DNA of 64,000 bases, taken from NCBI RefSeq assembly GCF_028369135.1, contig NZ_JAPWHW010000010.1, positions 112,420-176,419 of the forward strand, read 5' to 3'. The notes beneath the pieces were generated by a model, which was not told where the DNA came from, did not search any database, and was given only the letters and a program-made list of their open reading frames with translations. Positions 51,732 through 60,697 of this stretch are shown here, in pieces; within the stretch, counting starts at the first letter, position 1; each line of letters opens with the position of its first letter. The stretch comes from Roseovarius sp. ZX-A-9. Its GTDB lineage: Bacteria; Pseudomonadota; Alphaproteobacteria; Rhodobacterales; Rhodobacteraceae. Made by a program: the position numbers and the translations under genes.

Positions 51732-53237
51732 TCAGACGTCATCGGGCGCTGCATAGTGCCTGACGGTGCCGGTGGTCTCGTCGCCCAGATAGATGCCAAA
51801 GCTGCCATGGCGGAATTCTTCGCAGTAGCGGGTCAGCATGCTGCGTTCGGCCGCGCTGGGCAGTTTCGAGAGCGGGATTTCGTCGAGATCGAAAAACTTG
51901 TGCCCCGGTGGCGTATAGCCCTCGGCGGTGCCGTGATAGTAGATGCCGTGATGCCCGCTGCTGCTGTCCTGATAGACCGCATAGAGGAAATCGAGCCGCG
52001 CCTTGATCCGCAGCTTTTCCAGATGTTTCTTGAGCGCGGGCAGGCTTTGGCGCGGCGTATCTGCCGAGGGCACACCGATCACGCCGTCAGCGCTGACGCT
52101 GAGCAGCAATTGTCGCCCGCGTGCCAGTAGCGCACCGATCTTGACCGGACCGGCCTGCGACGCAGCCGAGACCAGTTCTTCTTCTAGGCCGAAGGTGAAA
52201 TAATTGCCCTTGAAATAGCCCAGCGGGGCGGCCCTGCGCGCGGCAAAGTCGATCACCCGGCCCAGCAGGATCACGTGGTCACCGGCATCTATCAGCCGTT
52301 CACGGGTGCAGACGATCCCGGCCAGCGCGCCATCGATCACCGGCATTCCGGCGGCCCCGCCGCGCCAGTCGCACTTGTCGAACTTGTCGGGATCGCGCGA
52401 CGCAAAGAGGTTCGAGACCGCCTTTTGGTCTTCGCTCAGCACGTTGACCGCGAAATGCGGTGCCGCGCAGAAGGTTTCGCAGCTATGGGCCGTCTTGGCG
52501 ATGCATACCAGCAGCAGCGGCGGATCGAGCGATACCGATGTGAACGAATTCGCCGTGAAGCCGCGCGGCGTGCCGTCCGCCTGCAATGTGGTCACGATGG
52601 TGACGCCGGTGGCGAATGTGCCCATCGCATCGCGCAAAGCGCGCTTTTCGGTGTCCGTCATCGGTAATGCGGGCATTTCCGACAGGTAGGTATCGGTGTC
52701 GTGCCCCGGAGGGGGCGGGGCCTGCGGTGCGCGCGCGGCATGGGCAGAGAATGCCAGCGCGCCAGGCGTCTCGGGCGATGACGGTGCCGTGATATCGACG
52801 CGCTGCCCCTTGCCGGTGGCCTCGGCCTCGCGCAACGCCGCCATCACCCCGAAGGCAAGCATCGGGCCAGAGTCCGGCATGTCGTCATCCGTTGCGGGAA
52901 GATGAGCATGGACAAGCCGTGGATTGAGAGCCGCCAGCGTGTCATCGTCCAACTGCAGAGCCTGCAACCTGCCGGGGGGCAGATCGCTGACAAAGGCATC
53001 GGCACTGCGCAGCAACGTGCGAATCCCGTCCATGCCGTCCGGCGTGGACAGATCGAGCGTGACGCTCTTCTTGTTGCGGTCCAGCGTCGGGCTCCCGGCT
53101 GCGACTGTGGCGCCGGGCATGGGGTGGATACGGATCACCTCGGCCCCCTGATCGGCCAGCAGCATTGCGCCGCAGCGCCCAGAGGCGCCGCTGCACAGAT
53201 CAAGGACGCGGATACCGTCGAGGATGCCGCCGCTCAT
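51732..53237 (-). CDS. Fusion: shrunken CaiB/BaiF CoA-transferase domain and flavin reductase
   Basis: Residues 1-115 follow the CaiB/BaiF N-terminal fold (LDGIRVLDLCSGASGRCGAM; LDRNKKSVTLDL). LREAEATGKGQRVDI at about 135-150 matches the family's later helix, and the C-terminal-like PGHDTDTYLSEM ends at about 188. About 200 residues of a normal 380-400-residue transferase, including the expected catalytic Asp, are missing. From Met193 (MTDTEKRALRDAMGTFATGV) a flavin reductase domain runs to about residue 355 (GFTANSFTSVSLDPPLLLV), then a C-terminal domain of about 145 residues with HHGIYYHGTAEGY. The reductase should feed reduced flavin to the nearby monooxygenase. The start overlaps the hydrolase stop codon as ATGA. 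Confidence 0.82.
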   Translation of the reverse strand: MSGGILDGIRVLDLCSGASGRCGAMLLADQGAEVIRIHPMPGATVAAGSPTLDRNKKSVTLDLSTPDGMDGIRTLLRSADAFVSDLPPGRLQALQLDDDTLAALNPRLVHAHLPATDDDMPDSGPMLAFGVMAALREAEATGKGQRVDITAPSSPETPGALAFSAHAARAPQAPPPPGHDTDTYLSEMPALPMTDTEKRALRDAMGTFATGVTIVTTLQADGTPRGFTANSFTSVSLDPPLLLVCIAKTAHSCETFCAAPHFAVNVLSEDQKAVSNLFASRDPDKFDKCDWRGGAAGMPVIDGALAGIVCTRERLIDAGDHVILLGRVIDFAARRAAPLGYFKGNYFTFGLEEELVSAASQAGPVKIGALLARGRQLLLSVSADGVIGVPSADTPRQSLPALKKHLEKLRIKARLDFLYAVYQDSSSGHHGIYYHGTAEGYTPPGHKFFDLDEIPLSKLPSAAERSMLTRYCEEFRHGSFGIYLGDETTGTVRHYAAPDDV

Positions 53238-54040
53238 GCCGCTGCCCCGTTCATGTGACGCTCCAGAAAGCCGAGCAGCAGCCGGTTCATTTGGGCGGGG
53301 TCCTCTGCCAGTGCCATGTGGCGCAGCCCGCGAAGGATGTGGGTTTCGGCACCTGCGATCTCGGCCGCGATGGCCTGCGTCATTTCGGGGCCGTTGCCAT
53401 GATCCTCCTCGCCCGTGACCACCAGCGTGGGGGCGCTGATCGGCGGCTGTGGCGCGGTGATTTCGTCGATACCATCGGCGAGCACGCGATAATTGCGATG
53501 ATAGATGGCGATGTCATTGGCTTGCACCCAACGGCGCACCAGATCCATCATGTCTGGGTTGTCGCGGCGAAACCTTTCGGTGAACCAACGTTCCAGCGCC
53601 GCCTCCACCGTGGCTGCGGGCCCGTGAAGACGGGCCTGTTCGACGCGGGCCAGGATGGCCGCTTGTGCCTCCTTGGTGCGCTGATGCGGTGAGTGCAGGA
53701 TCACCAGCGCCGCTGCTCTGTCCGGGTGATCCTGGGCAAAGCGCCGGGCGATCATGCCGCCCAAGGAAAACCCGACAATCGCCGCACGCTTGATGTCGCA
53801 AGCGTCCATAACGCCCGCCAGTTGGTCCGAGAAGAGAGTCAGCGACGGTTCCGTTGCGGGGGGCGCGCTGTCACCGTGGCCCGCGAGGTCATAGGTGATG
53901 ACGTCATAACGTTCAGCCAGGGCGGGCTGCTGCCATTGCCAGACCTGCCTGCACAGGCCGAGCCCGTGGATCAGCACCACCGCCGGTGCGCCTTTCGGGC
54001 CGGAACGATCGAAACATGTGCCATCTGCTGTATGCGCCAT
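53234..54040 (-). CDS. Alpha/beta hydrolase
   Basis: The 268-residue protein has the oxyanion HGLG motif, nucleophile Ser in VGFSLGGMIAR and the late His in RGLRHMAL. It resembles RutD, 3-oxoadipate enol-lactonase and related hydrolases that open rings or act on aminoacrylate or enol-lactones. GGAGG precedes ATG 54040. It is translationally coupled to the fusion gene, and divergent from the aldehyde dehydrogenase. Confidence 0.88.
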   Translation of the reverse strand: MAHTADGTCFDRSGPKGAPAVVLIHGLGLCRQVWQWQQPALAERYDVITYDLAGHGDSAPPATEPSLTLFSDQLAGVMDACDIKRAAIVGFSLGGMIARRFAQDHPDRAAALVILHSPHQRTKEAQAAILARVEQARLHGPAATVEAALERWFTERFRRDNPDMMDLVRRWVQANDIAIYHRNYRVLADGIDEITAPQPPISAPTLVVTGEEDHGNGPEMTQAIAAEIAGAETHILRGLRHMALAEDPAQMNRLLLGFLERHMNGAAA

Positions 54041-54232
54041 CGGGGCCTCCGCTCTGGTGTCTGCGCGCTGGCCGTCTGTTTGCCGCACGCTTCGTAGTGT
54101 CCGTTTTTCTAACGTGTCGCACTCGCGGTGGGTGCGGTTGTCTTTAACCGCCAAGAATTGTCCAAAAATCGCAACCCTCCAAATGATGAGGCGTCAGTAT
54201 GGGAATCAGATGTGCAGAAGAGGGGCGGCCAG

Positions 54233-55714
54233 ATGGCAAATATCACAAGTTACCAGATGCTGATTGACGGGGCGTGGTGCCCGGCCTCGGACGGGGGGCA
54301 ATTCGACAGCATCAATCCCGCCACCGGCGATGTCTGGGCACGTATTCCCGAGGCGACCGCCGATGACGTTGACCGCGCCGTGCGCGCCGCGCACCGCGCC
54401 TTTCTGACAGGGCCATGGGCCAGGATGACGCCGACTGAGCGTGGCAAATGTCTGCGCAAGTTGGCTGATCTGCTGGCCGACAAGTCCGAGGAACTGGGGC
54501 GCACCGAATCCGTCGACAGTGGCAAGATGCTGAAAGAGACCCGCTGGCAGGCCAAATACATTGCTGAATTTTTTCACTTCTATGCAGGCTGCGCTGACAA
54601 GATCGCGGGGGAAACCCTGCCCATCGACAAGCCCGACATGTTCGTTTTCACCCGGCGCGAACCGCTGGGCGTCGTGGCGGCCGTGGTGCCTTGGAACAGT
54701 CAGCTGTTTCTTGTGGCGGTCAAAATGGGGCCGGCGTTGGCGGCGGGAAACACCATCGTGCTCAAGGCGTCCGAACATGCCAGCGCCGCCATGCTGGAAT
54801 TTGGTAGATTGATCGAAGAAGCGGGGATTCCGCCCGGCGTGGTGAACATCGTCACTGGACATGGTGATCCCTGCGGTCGGGTGCTGACGTCGCATCCTTT
54901 GGTGGCGCGCATTTCGTTCACCGGCGGGCCGGGGGCCGCGCGGCATGTGCTGGAGAATTCGAAACAGAACTTTGCCGAAGTCAGTCTGGAACTGGGCGGA
55001 AAATCCCCCTTCATCGTCTTTGATGACGCCAATATCGAAAGCGCGGTCAACGCCTCGATCGCGGGTATTTTCGGCGCGACGGGCCAAAGCTGCGTGGCGG
55101 GGTCACGGCTCTATCTGCATGAGGATATCGCAGACGAGTTTCTGGAGCGGATGACTAAACTGGCGCGCCAGATTGTCATCGGTGATCCGCTGGCGGAGGA
55201 AACCCAGATGGGGCCGCTCTGCACGCAAGGGCAGCTGGATCATATCAAGTCCGAGGTCGCGCACGCGGTAGAGGAGGGTGGCACGGTTCTGGTGGGCGGC
55301 GCACAACCCGAGGGTATGGCCGGGCTGTATTTCCTGCCGACGATTATCGACTGTCCGCGACAGGACATGCGGATTGTCGACACCGAGCTGTTCGGCCCGG
55401 TCCTGTGTGTCCAGCGGTTCCGCACCGAAGAGGAGGTGCTGGCGCTGGCCAACGATACCGAGCATGGGCTGGCCGCAGGCATTTTTACCCGCGACAGCGC
55501 GCGCAGCCTGCGCATGTCAGCCGCCGTGCGGGCCGGGATCGTCTGGGTGAATACCTACCGCGCCGTGTCGCCCATCGCCGAATTCGGCGGCATCAAGGGG
55601 TCCGGTTACGGCCGCGAGAGCGGGTTTCAGGCGATGTATGACTATACGCGCCCCAAGACCGTGTGGATGAACACATCGGATGAACCCATCGCAAACCCGT
55701 TCGTGATGCGGTGA
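54233..55714 (+). CDS. Aldehyde dehydrogenase
   Basis: The 493-residue class 1/2-type enzyme has Glu in LELGGKSPFIVFDD and catalytic Cys in GATGQSCVAGSR. It converts an aldehyde to an acid with NAD(P). The first gene of the rightward arm, 64 bases before the monooxygenase gene. If the pathway yields malonate semialdehyde, this enzyme would make malonate for the ligase at 57969; that is inference. Confidence 0.92.
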   Translation: MANITSYQMLIDGAWCPASDGGQFDSINPATGDVWARIPEATADDVDRAVRAAHRAFLTGPWARMTPTERGKCLRKLADLLADKSEELGRTESVDSGKMLKETRWQAKYIAEFFHFYAGCADKIAGETLPIDKPDMFVFTRREPLGVVAAVVPWNSQLFLVAVKMGPALAAGNTIVLKASEHASAAMLEFGRLIEEAGIPPGVVNIVTGHGDPCGRVLTSHPLVARISFTGGPGAARHVLENSKQNFAEVSLELGGKSPFIVFDDANIESAVNASIAGIFGATGQSCVAGSRLYLHEDIADEFLERMTKLARQIVIGDPLAEETQMGPLCTQGQLDHIKSEVAHAVEEGGTVLVGGAQPEGMAGLYFLPTIIDCPRQDMRIVDTELFGPVLCVQRFRTEEEVLALANDTEHGLAAGIFTRDSARSLRMSAAVRAGIVWVNTYRAVSPIAEFGGIKGSGYGRESGFQAMYDYTRPKTVWMNTSDEPIANPFVMR

Positions 55715-55778
55715 ACGATCATGTTGGCCCCGAAACCGTGACACGCGCGGTGACACAAGCAGCAGAAGGTAACGACAG

Positions 55779-56813
55779 ATGAAATTTCAACTCGCGATCA
55801 ATCTCGAGCGGATCGACGACAGCCTCGACATGAAGGATGTGGCGCGCCACACCATCGAAATGGTGCAGATGGCCGAAGAGGGCGGCTTTGAGATCGTATG
55901 GGCCGCCGAGCACCATGCGCTGGAGATGACCATCGCGCCGAACCCGTTCCAGATCCTGACCTGGTGGGCCGGTGAAACCAGCAAGATCCGGCTGGGCACG
56001 GCTGTTGCCACCGCCGCCTATTGGCACCCGATCAACCTGGCCGGAGAGGCCGCGCTGCTGGACCTGATCAGCGGCGGGCGGCTGGAGTTTGGCATCGGCT
56101 CGGGCGCCTATCAGCGTGAGTTTGACCGTATGCGCCCGGGGCTGAAACAGTCCGAAGCCTACCGCTACATGCAGGAAATGCTGCCTGCGGTCCGCGCGCT
56201 CTGGCAGGGCGACTATGCACATGACGGCGAGTTCTGGCAGTTCCCCACATCGACCTCGGTGCCGAAACCGCTCCAGAGCGATATGCCCGTCTGGGTCGCG
56301 GCGCGCTCGCCGATCACCTATGACTATGCGGTGCAGAACAAATGCAACATCAATTGCTGGCCATTGACCCGCCCATTTTCCGAAGCCGAACTTTACAAGC
56401 AACAACTCGACGACGCGATCGCCAAAGCCGATAACGGCTGGACCCCGCGCTTTGCGCTGATGCGGCATGCCGCGATCTACGACAATGATGCGGATCGCGA
56501 TGCGGCGCTGCGCGCCATTCGCACCGTGCTGAGCCAGTTCGAGAACCTCTTCCGCAATGCCGGTGACGTGAAGAACGGCTTTCCTGCCTCGATCCCGCTC
56601 GATCAATTGGCAGGACGCGAGCAGTACGATCCGGCGATGCTGGAGGAAAACCTGATGTTCGGCTCGCCCGAGACGGCGATCAGGAAACTTCAGGGATACC
56701 GCGATCTGGGGATAAACGAATTCATCTATTATGCGTCGCTGGGCCTTGGGCATGCAGAGCAGAAGCGTTCGCTCAAGCTGTTCTGTGACGAGGTGATGCC
56801 GGCACTGCGGTGA
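55779..56813 (+). CDS. LLM-class flavin-dependent monooxygenase
   Basis: The 344-residue protein has the bacterial luciferase-like TIM barrel (FEIVWAAEHHALEM; RLGTAVATAAYWHP; GRLEFGIGSGAYQREFDR). Such enzymes need FMNH2 from a separate reductase, which the fused reductase at 51732 could supply. Family members open pyrimidine, pyridine or amide rings, but the substrate here is unknown. Confidence 0.9.
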   Translation: MKFQLAINLERIDDSLDMKDVARHTIEMVQMAEEGGFEIVWAAEHHALEMTIAPNPFQILTWWAGETSKIRLGTAVATAAYWHPINLAGEAALLDLISGGRLEFGIGSGAYQREFDRMRPGLKQSEAYRYMQEMLPAVRALWQGDYAHDGEFWQFPTSTSVPKPLQSDMPVWVAARSPITYDYAVQNKCNINCWPLTRPFSEAELYKQQLDDAIAKADNGWTPRFALMRHAAIYDNDADRDAALRAIRTVLSQFENLFRNAGDVKNGFPASIPLDQLAGREQYDPAMLEENLMFGSPETAIRKLQGYRDLGINEFIYYASLGLGHAEQKRSLKLFCDEVMPALR

Positions 56814-56819
56814 CGCGTT

Positions 56820-57890
56820 TCACCCCCCTTGCGCGCCGGCCATCTGCTGATTGATCCGGCGGCGCACTTCGTGCGTGTCGAGAAACGCATGCAATGCGCC
56901 GGGCCAGTGCGGCTCGGGTTCGATGTCTGGCTGTGCGGAGCGAAAGGCGCTGGCCGGCCTGCCAAAGCATTTTCTGAACGCATGGGCGAAATGTGACAGT
57001 GAATTGAACCCTGTCGCAGTGGCGACCTCGCGCACCCCCAGCCCGGTCGACATCAGCAGGACACGGGCATGTTGCAGCCTGAGCAGCAGACCGAACTGCA
57101 CGACGCTGCACCCCATCGCGGCGGAAAATTCGCGGAGCAGCTGGCGGTGTGACAGGCCTATCCGCGCGGCGATTTCCGGCACGCTTACCGGGTCGGCGAC
57201 ATGGGCCTCGATCAGGTCGACGGCAGCGCGCACCGATTGCGGCAGACGGGCGTCACTGCGGCCCAGTGTGACGCGTTGTTGCGCGGTTGCAGGCCGGATC
57301 GGGTGGTGGGTCATCCGGTCCGATATCTCACCAGACAGAGCGGCCCCATGCATCTGGCCGACAACATGCAGCATCAGGTCAATCCCCGCCGTGCCGCCCG
57401 CCGCCGTCAGCACCGGGCCGTCCGCCACGAAGAGTTGCTCAACCGCTGTGACATCGGGAAACTGTTCCTGGAATCCCGGCAATGCCGTCCAGTGCAGCGT
57501 CGCCTTCTGCCCGTTCAGCAGGCCCGCGCGCGCGACGATATGCGGGGCAAGATCGACGGCACAGATGCGCGCGCCCAGCCGGGCCTGCAGGCGCAGCCAT
57601 GAAAACAGGCGCGGGTTGCGGTAATGCACGCTGCCCGGCCCCCCGAAGAGCAGCACCGTCTCGGAACGGTTCAACCGCTCGGGCACTGGTGCGCAGGCAA
57701 TACCGAAACCGTCCATCGAGGTGATGTAGTCGCCATCGACCGAATGAAAGCTTCTGCGGTAGAGCGGCGACGGCGACAGCGTATTTGCAAGGCGCAACGG
57801 CTCCAGCATGCTGGTGAGGGCCAGCATGTTGAAGCGCGGGATCAGCACGCAGCGCATCGGTGACTGCGCGCGCGGGGTGGTTTCTGTCAT
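56820..57890 (-). CDS. GlxA-type AraC-family transcriptional regulator
   Basis: The 356-residue protein has an N-terminal DJ-1/PfpI-like domain (about 10-190, with AGGTAGIDLMLHVV) and a C-terminal AraC double helix-turn-helix (ARIGLSHRQLLREFSAAMG; ATGFNSLSHFAHAFRKCFG). This layout is typical of regulators of amine and betaine catabolism. It converges on the monooxygenase gene, 7 bases apart, and likely controls the cluster. Confidence 0.88.
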   Translation of the reverse strand: MTETTPRAQSPMRCVLIPRFNMLALTSMLEPLRLANTLSPSPLYRRSFHSVDGDYITSMDGFGIACAPVPERLNRSETVLLFGGPGSVHYRNPRLFSWLRLQARLGARICAVDLAPHIVARAGLLNGQKATLHWTALPGFQEQFPDVTAVEQLFVADGPVLTAAGGTAGIDLMLHVVGQMHGAALSGEISDRMTHHPIRPATAQQRVTLGRSDARLPQSVRAAVDLIEAHVADPVSVPEIAARIGLSHRQLLREFSAAMGCSVVQFGLLLRLQHARVLLMSTGLGVREVATATGFNSLSHFAHAFRKCFGRPASAFRSAQPDIEPEPHWPGALHAFLDTHEVRRRINQQMAGAQGG

Positions 57891-57968
57891 TGGGCCCTCA
57901 GGGTTTCGCCGGGCAGCGGCAAGCCTGACAAACTACGTCCACCGGCGCAAGGGCAGGCGGCGCAGCGG

Positions 57969-59486
57969 TCAGGGCTTCGCGAACATGCCTTGGTACCGGT
58001 CGCGTAGCAGGTTTTTTTGCACCTTGCCCATGGTGTTGCGTGGCAGCTCGTCCAACAGGACCAGCTTTCGCGGATGCTTGAACCGCGCGAGGCTGTTGCT
58101 GACGAGGGCCATGATGGCGTCAAGATCGGGTGTCTGCCCCGGTGCGGGGACAAGGACGCCCAGCACCGTCTCTCCAAAGTCGGGATGGGGCACGCCGATC
58201 ACCGCGCTTTCCAGCACGCCGGGCGCGTCATCGAGCACCAGTTCGATTTCCTTTGGATAGATGTTGTAGCCGCCCGAGATGATCAGGTCCTTGGACCGCC
58301 CGACGATATGCACGTAGCCATCCGCGTCGACCCGGCCCAGATCACCGGTTATAAAAAAGCCGTCATCGCGCAGTTCCGCGGCGGTCTTTTCCGGCATCTG
58401 CCAATAGCCCTTGAACACATTGGGGCCGCGCACCTCGATCTGCCCGACCGTGTCGGTGGGCAAGGTCGCGCCGGTATCTGGGTCGGTGATCTTCAATTCG
58501 ACCCCCGGCAACGGAAAGCCCACCGTGCCCGCGCGCCGCTCGCCCTCGTAGGGGTTGGAGGTGTTCATGCTGGTTTCGGTCATGCCGTAGCGTTCCAGGA
58601 TGCGATGGCCGGTGCGGGCCTCGAACTGGGCATGGGTTTCGGCCAGAAGTGGGGCGGAGCCGGAGATGAAGAGCCGCATGCCGGCGACCAATTCACGGGT
58701 AAAGCGCGCGTCGCCCAGCAGCCGAGTGTAGAAGGTCGGCACCCCCATCATCGCGGTGGCGCTGGGCAGGGCCGCGATCACTTGATCCAGATCGAAGCGG
58801 GGATGGAAGATCATGCTGCACCCTGTCGCCAACGCAACGTTGGTCGCGACGAAAAGGCCATGCAGATGAAAGATCGGCAGCGCGTGTATCAACACGTCAT
58901 CTTTGGTGAACTGCCAGAGATCGGCCAAAGTCTTGGCATTCGATACCAGATTGTCATGAGTCAGCATCGCGCCCTTGGACCGCCCCGTGGTGCCGGAGGT
59001 GTAGAGGAAGGCGGCAAGATCATCGGGCGCGCGCGGTACAGTATCGAAGGCAGGGGGGAAGCTCTCCGCGCGCTCGGTCAGGGTGCCGCTGCCATCTGCG
59101 TTCAGCGTCTCCAGCGCGGCCCCAAGTTGTGTCGCCACAGGGGCGAGGCCTGCTTGCGCGGATGCGTCGCAGACGACGAGGGACGCGCCGCTGTTTTCGA
59201 TGAAATAGGACAGCTCATCGACCGTGTAGCCAGTGTTCAGCGGCAGGAATACCAGCCCCGCCTGTGCGCAGGCGACGCAGAGCGCCAGTGCCTGCGGTGA
59301 TTTTTGCACCTGTACCGCGACGCGGTCACCCGGCTTCAGGCCCAAGGCGGTCAGCGCACCGGCAAGACGCGCGGCTGTCTGCAGAAATGCCCCATGCGTA
59401 ATCACCTCGCCGTCCGGCAGATGCAGGAAGGGTGTCTCCTTGCCCGCATGAATGCCAAAGAGACTGTCATAAAGATGGTTTGCCAT
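57969..59486 (-). CDS. Acyl-CoA ligase, malonyl-CoA synthetase-like (MatB)
   Basis: The 505-residue AMP-forming ligase has YTSGTTGRSKG as the P-loop, ERYGMTETSMNT and the GDLGRVDADGYVHIVGRSKD hinge. The length and the MTETSMN motif fit malonyl-CoA synthetase. It would turn malonate into malonyl-CoA. It is on the opposite strand from the isomerase gene. Confidence 0.85.
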   Translation of the reverse strand: MANHLYDSLFGIHAGKETPFLHLPDGEVITHGAFLQTAARLAGALTALGLKPGDRVAVQVQKSPQALALCVACAQAGLVFLPLNTGYTVDELSYFIENSGASLVVCDASAQAGLAPVATQLGAALETLNADGSGTLTERAESFPPAFDTVPRAPDDLAAFLYTSGTTGRSKGAMLTHDNLVSNAKTLADLWQFTKDDVLIHALPIFHLHGLFVATNVALATGCSMIFHPRFDLDQVIAALPSATAMMGVPTFYTRLLGDARFTRELVAGMRLFISGSAPLLAETHAQFEARTGHRILERYGMTETSMNTSNPYEGERRAGTVGFPLPGVELKITDPDTGATLPTDTVGQIEVRGPNVFKGYWQMPEKTAAELRDDGFFITGDLGRVDADGYVHIVGRSKDLIISGGYNIYPKEIELVLDDAPGVLESAVIGVPHPDFGETVLGVLVPAPGQTPDLDAIMALVSNSLARFKHPRKLVLLDELPRNTMGKVQKNLLRDRYQGMFAKP

Positions 59487-59828
59487 GGGATTGCCCTTTC
59501 TCAGTCAGCGAGGACGGCAACGTGCCCGTCCCATAGGTGTTCTGCACCGAAAGCGACCCGGAGAAAACGCGAAAAAATGGCAGATGAAGTGGGCTCTGCT
59601 CCAGCGTCTTGCTGAAGCGATGGCCGTCGGCAGAGCGGGCGTTGCTGTAGCCGTCCTTGACCAGAGCGGTGGCGAGCGGTCCATAACCGGCGCGGGTAGG
59701 GGGAGACGCGTAGGCAGATCAGCAATTGAGGCTTGCCAAGATACGGTGGGTTCTCTCTATTTCGCCACAGGCCGGGCAATGTGGCTGCGCCGGACGTATC
59801 GCGCAGACGGCTGTACAGGAGACGGAAC
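59487..59828. other. Gap between the ligase and isomerase genes without a clear gene
   Basis: I see no convincing coding region, tRNA or strong hairpin. It must hold the promoters of the two divergent genes. Long frames crossing it on both strands lack start sites and domain-like content. Confidence 0.5.
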
Positions 59829-59915
59829 ATGGCGGCTGAAACCTTTCGGTTCTGGTGTGGCGTTGCGGGGCGTGAGCCGAAGCGTGCCGGTGCGACAGCC
59901 CCGAACGGGTCCTGA
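59829..59915 (+). CDS. Possible 28-residue leader peptide
   Basis: An ATG after AGGAGACGGAAC opens a short frame (MAAETFRFWCGVAGREPKRA and eight more residues) whose TGA overlaps the ATG of the isomerase gene as TGATG. That gene has no ribosome-binding site of its own, so translational coupling is likely if this frame is real. Confidence 0.3.
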   Translation: MAAETFRFWCGVAGREPKRAGATAPNGS

Positions 59916-60682
59916 TGCTGCGCTTTTCCGCAAATCTGGGTTTTCTCTGGACTGACCGCGCGTTGCCCGACGCCATTCGGGCCGCCGGGGCGGCCGGGTT
60001 CGCAGCGGTCGAATGTCACTGGCCCTATGATGTGGCCGTCGAGGACATGCGCGCCGCACTGGCCGAGACCGGTCTGCCGATGCTGGGCCTGAATACCCGG
60101 CGGGGCAGGCCCGGCGAAAACGGGCTCTCGGCGCTGCCGGGCCGGCAGGCAGAGGCCATCGCGGCGGTGGACGAAGCGCTGAGTTACAGTGCTGCCATCG
60201 GCGCGGAGGCCGTGCATGTCATGGCGGGAAACGCTACCGGGGCCGCGGCGCATGCGGCCTTTGTCGAGACGCTGCGGCATGCCTGCGCGGCTGCCCAAGG
60301 GCGGATGATCCTGATCGAGCCGCTCAACCCCCATGATGCACCGGGATATTTCCTGACCACCACCGCGCAGGCGGCCGCGATCATCGAAGAGGTCGGCGCG
60401 CCCAACCTGAAACTGATGTTCGACTGCTACCATGTGCAACGGGTCGAGGGTGATGTCATCCACCGGCTGGAGGCGCTGCTGCCCCTGATCGGGCATATCC
60501 AGATAGCCAGCGTGCCGGATCGTGGACCGCCTGATCATGGCGAGCTGAATTATCCGCATATCTGGGCAGTTCTCGAGCGGCTCGGATGGACCCGGCCCAT
60601 CGGTGCAGAGTACAACCCCGGAGGCGATACAGACGCCACGCTGGGATGGATGAATGGCGGCTGCGGCGGCCGGGGACAATAG
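59915..60682 (+). CDS. Hydroxypyruvate isomerase-like TIM-barrel protein
   Basis: The 255-residue protein matches the Hyi family (FSANLGFLWTDRAL; AAVECHWPY; LIEPLNPHDAPGYFL; LKLMFDCYHVQ; GAEYNPGG). The family interconverts hydroxypyruvate and tartronate semialdehyde or isomerises ketoses such as 2-dehydrotetronate. Metal ligands (Glu, Asp, His, Glu) are visible in these blocks. It starts an operon with the FAH-family gene. Confidence 0.85.
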   Translation: MLRFSANLGFLWTDRALPDAIRAAGAAGFAAVECHWPYDVAVEDMRAALAETGLPMLGLNTRRGRPGENGLSALPGRQAEAIAAVDEALSYSAAIGAEAVHVMAGNATGAAAHAAFVETLRHACAAAQGRMILIEPLNPHDAPGYFLTTTAQAAAIIEEVGAPNLKLMFDCYHVQRVEGDVIHRLEALLPLIGHIQIASVPDRGPPDHGELNYPHIWAVLERLGWTRPIGAEYNPGGDTDATLGWMNGGCGGRGQ

Positions 60683-60697
60683 CGGAAGGGACACGAG

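Noticed and set aside
59487..59700. Leftward frame (GYGPLATALVKDGYS...) running into the ligase gene start
   Set aside because: It has no start codon or ribosome-binding site and no family match I can support.
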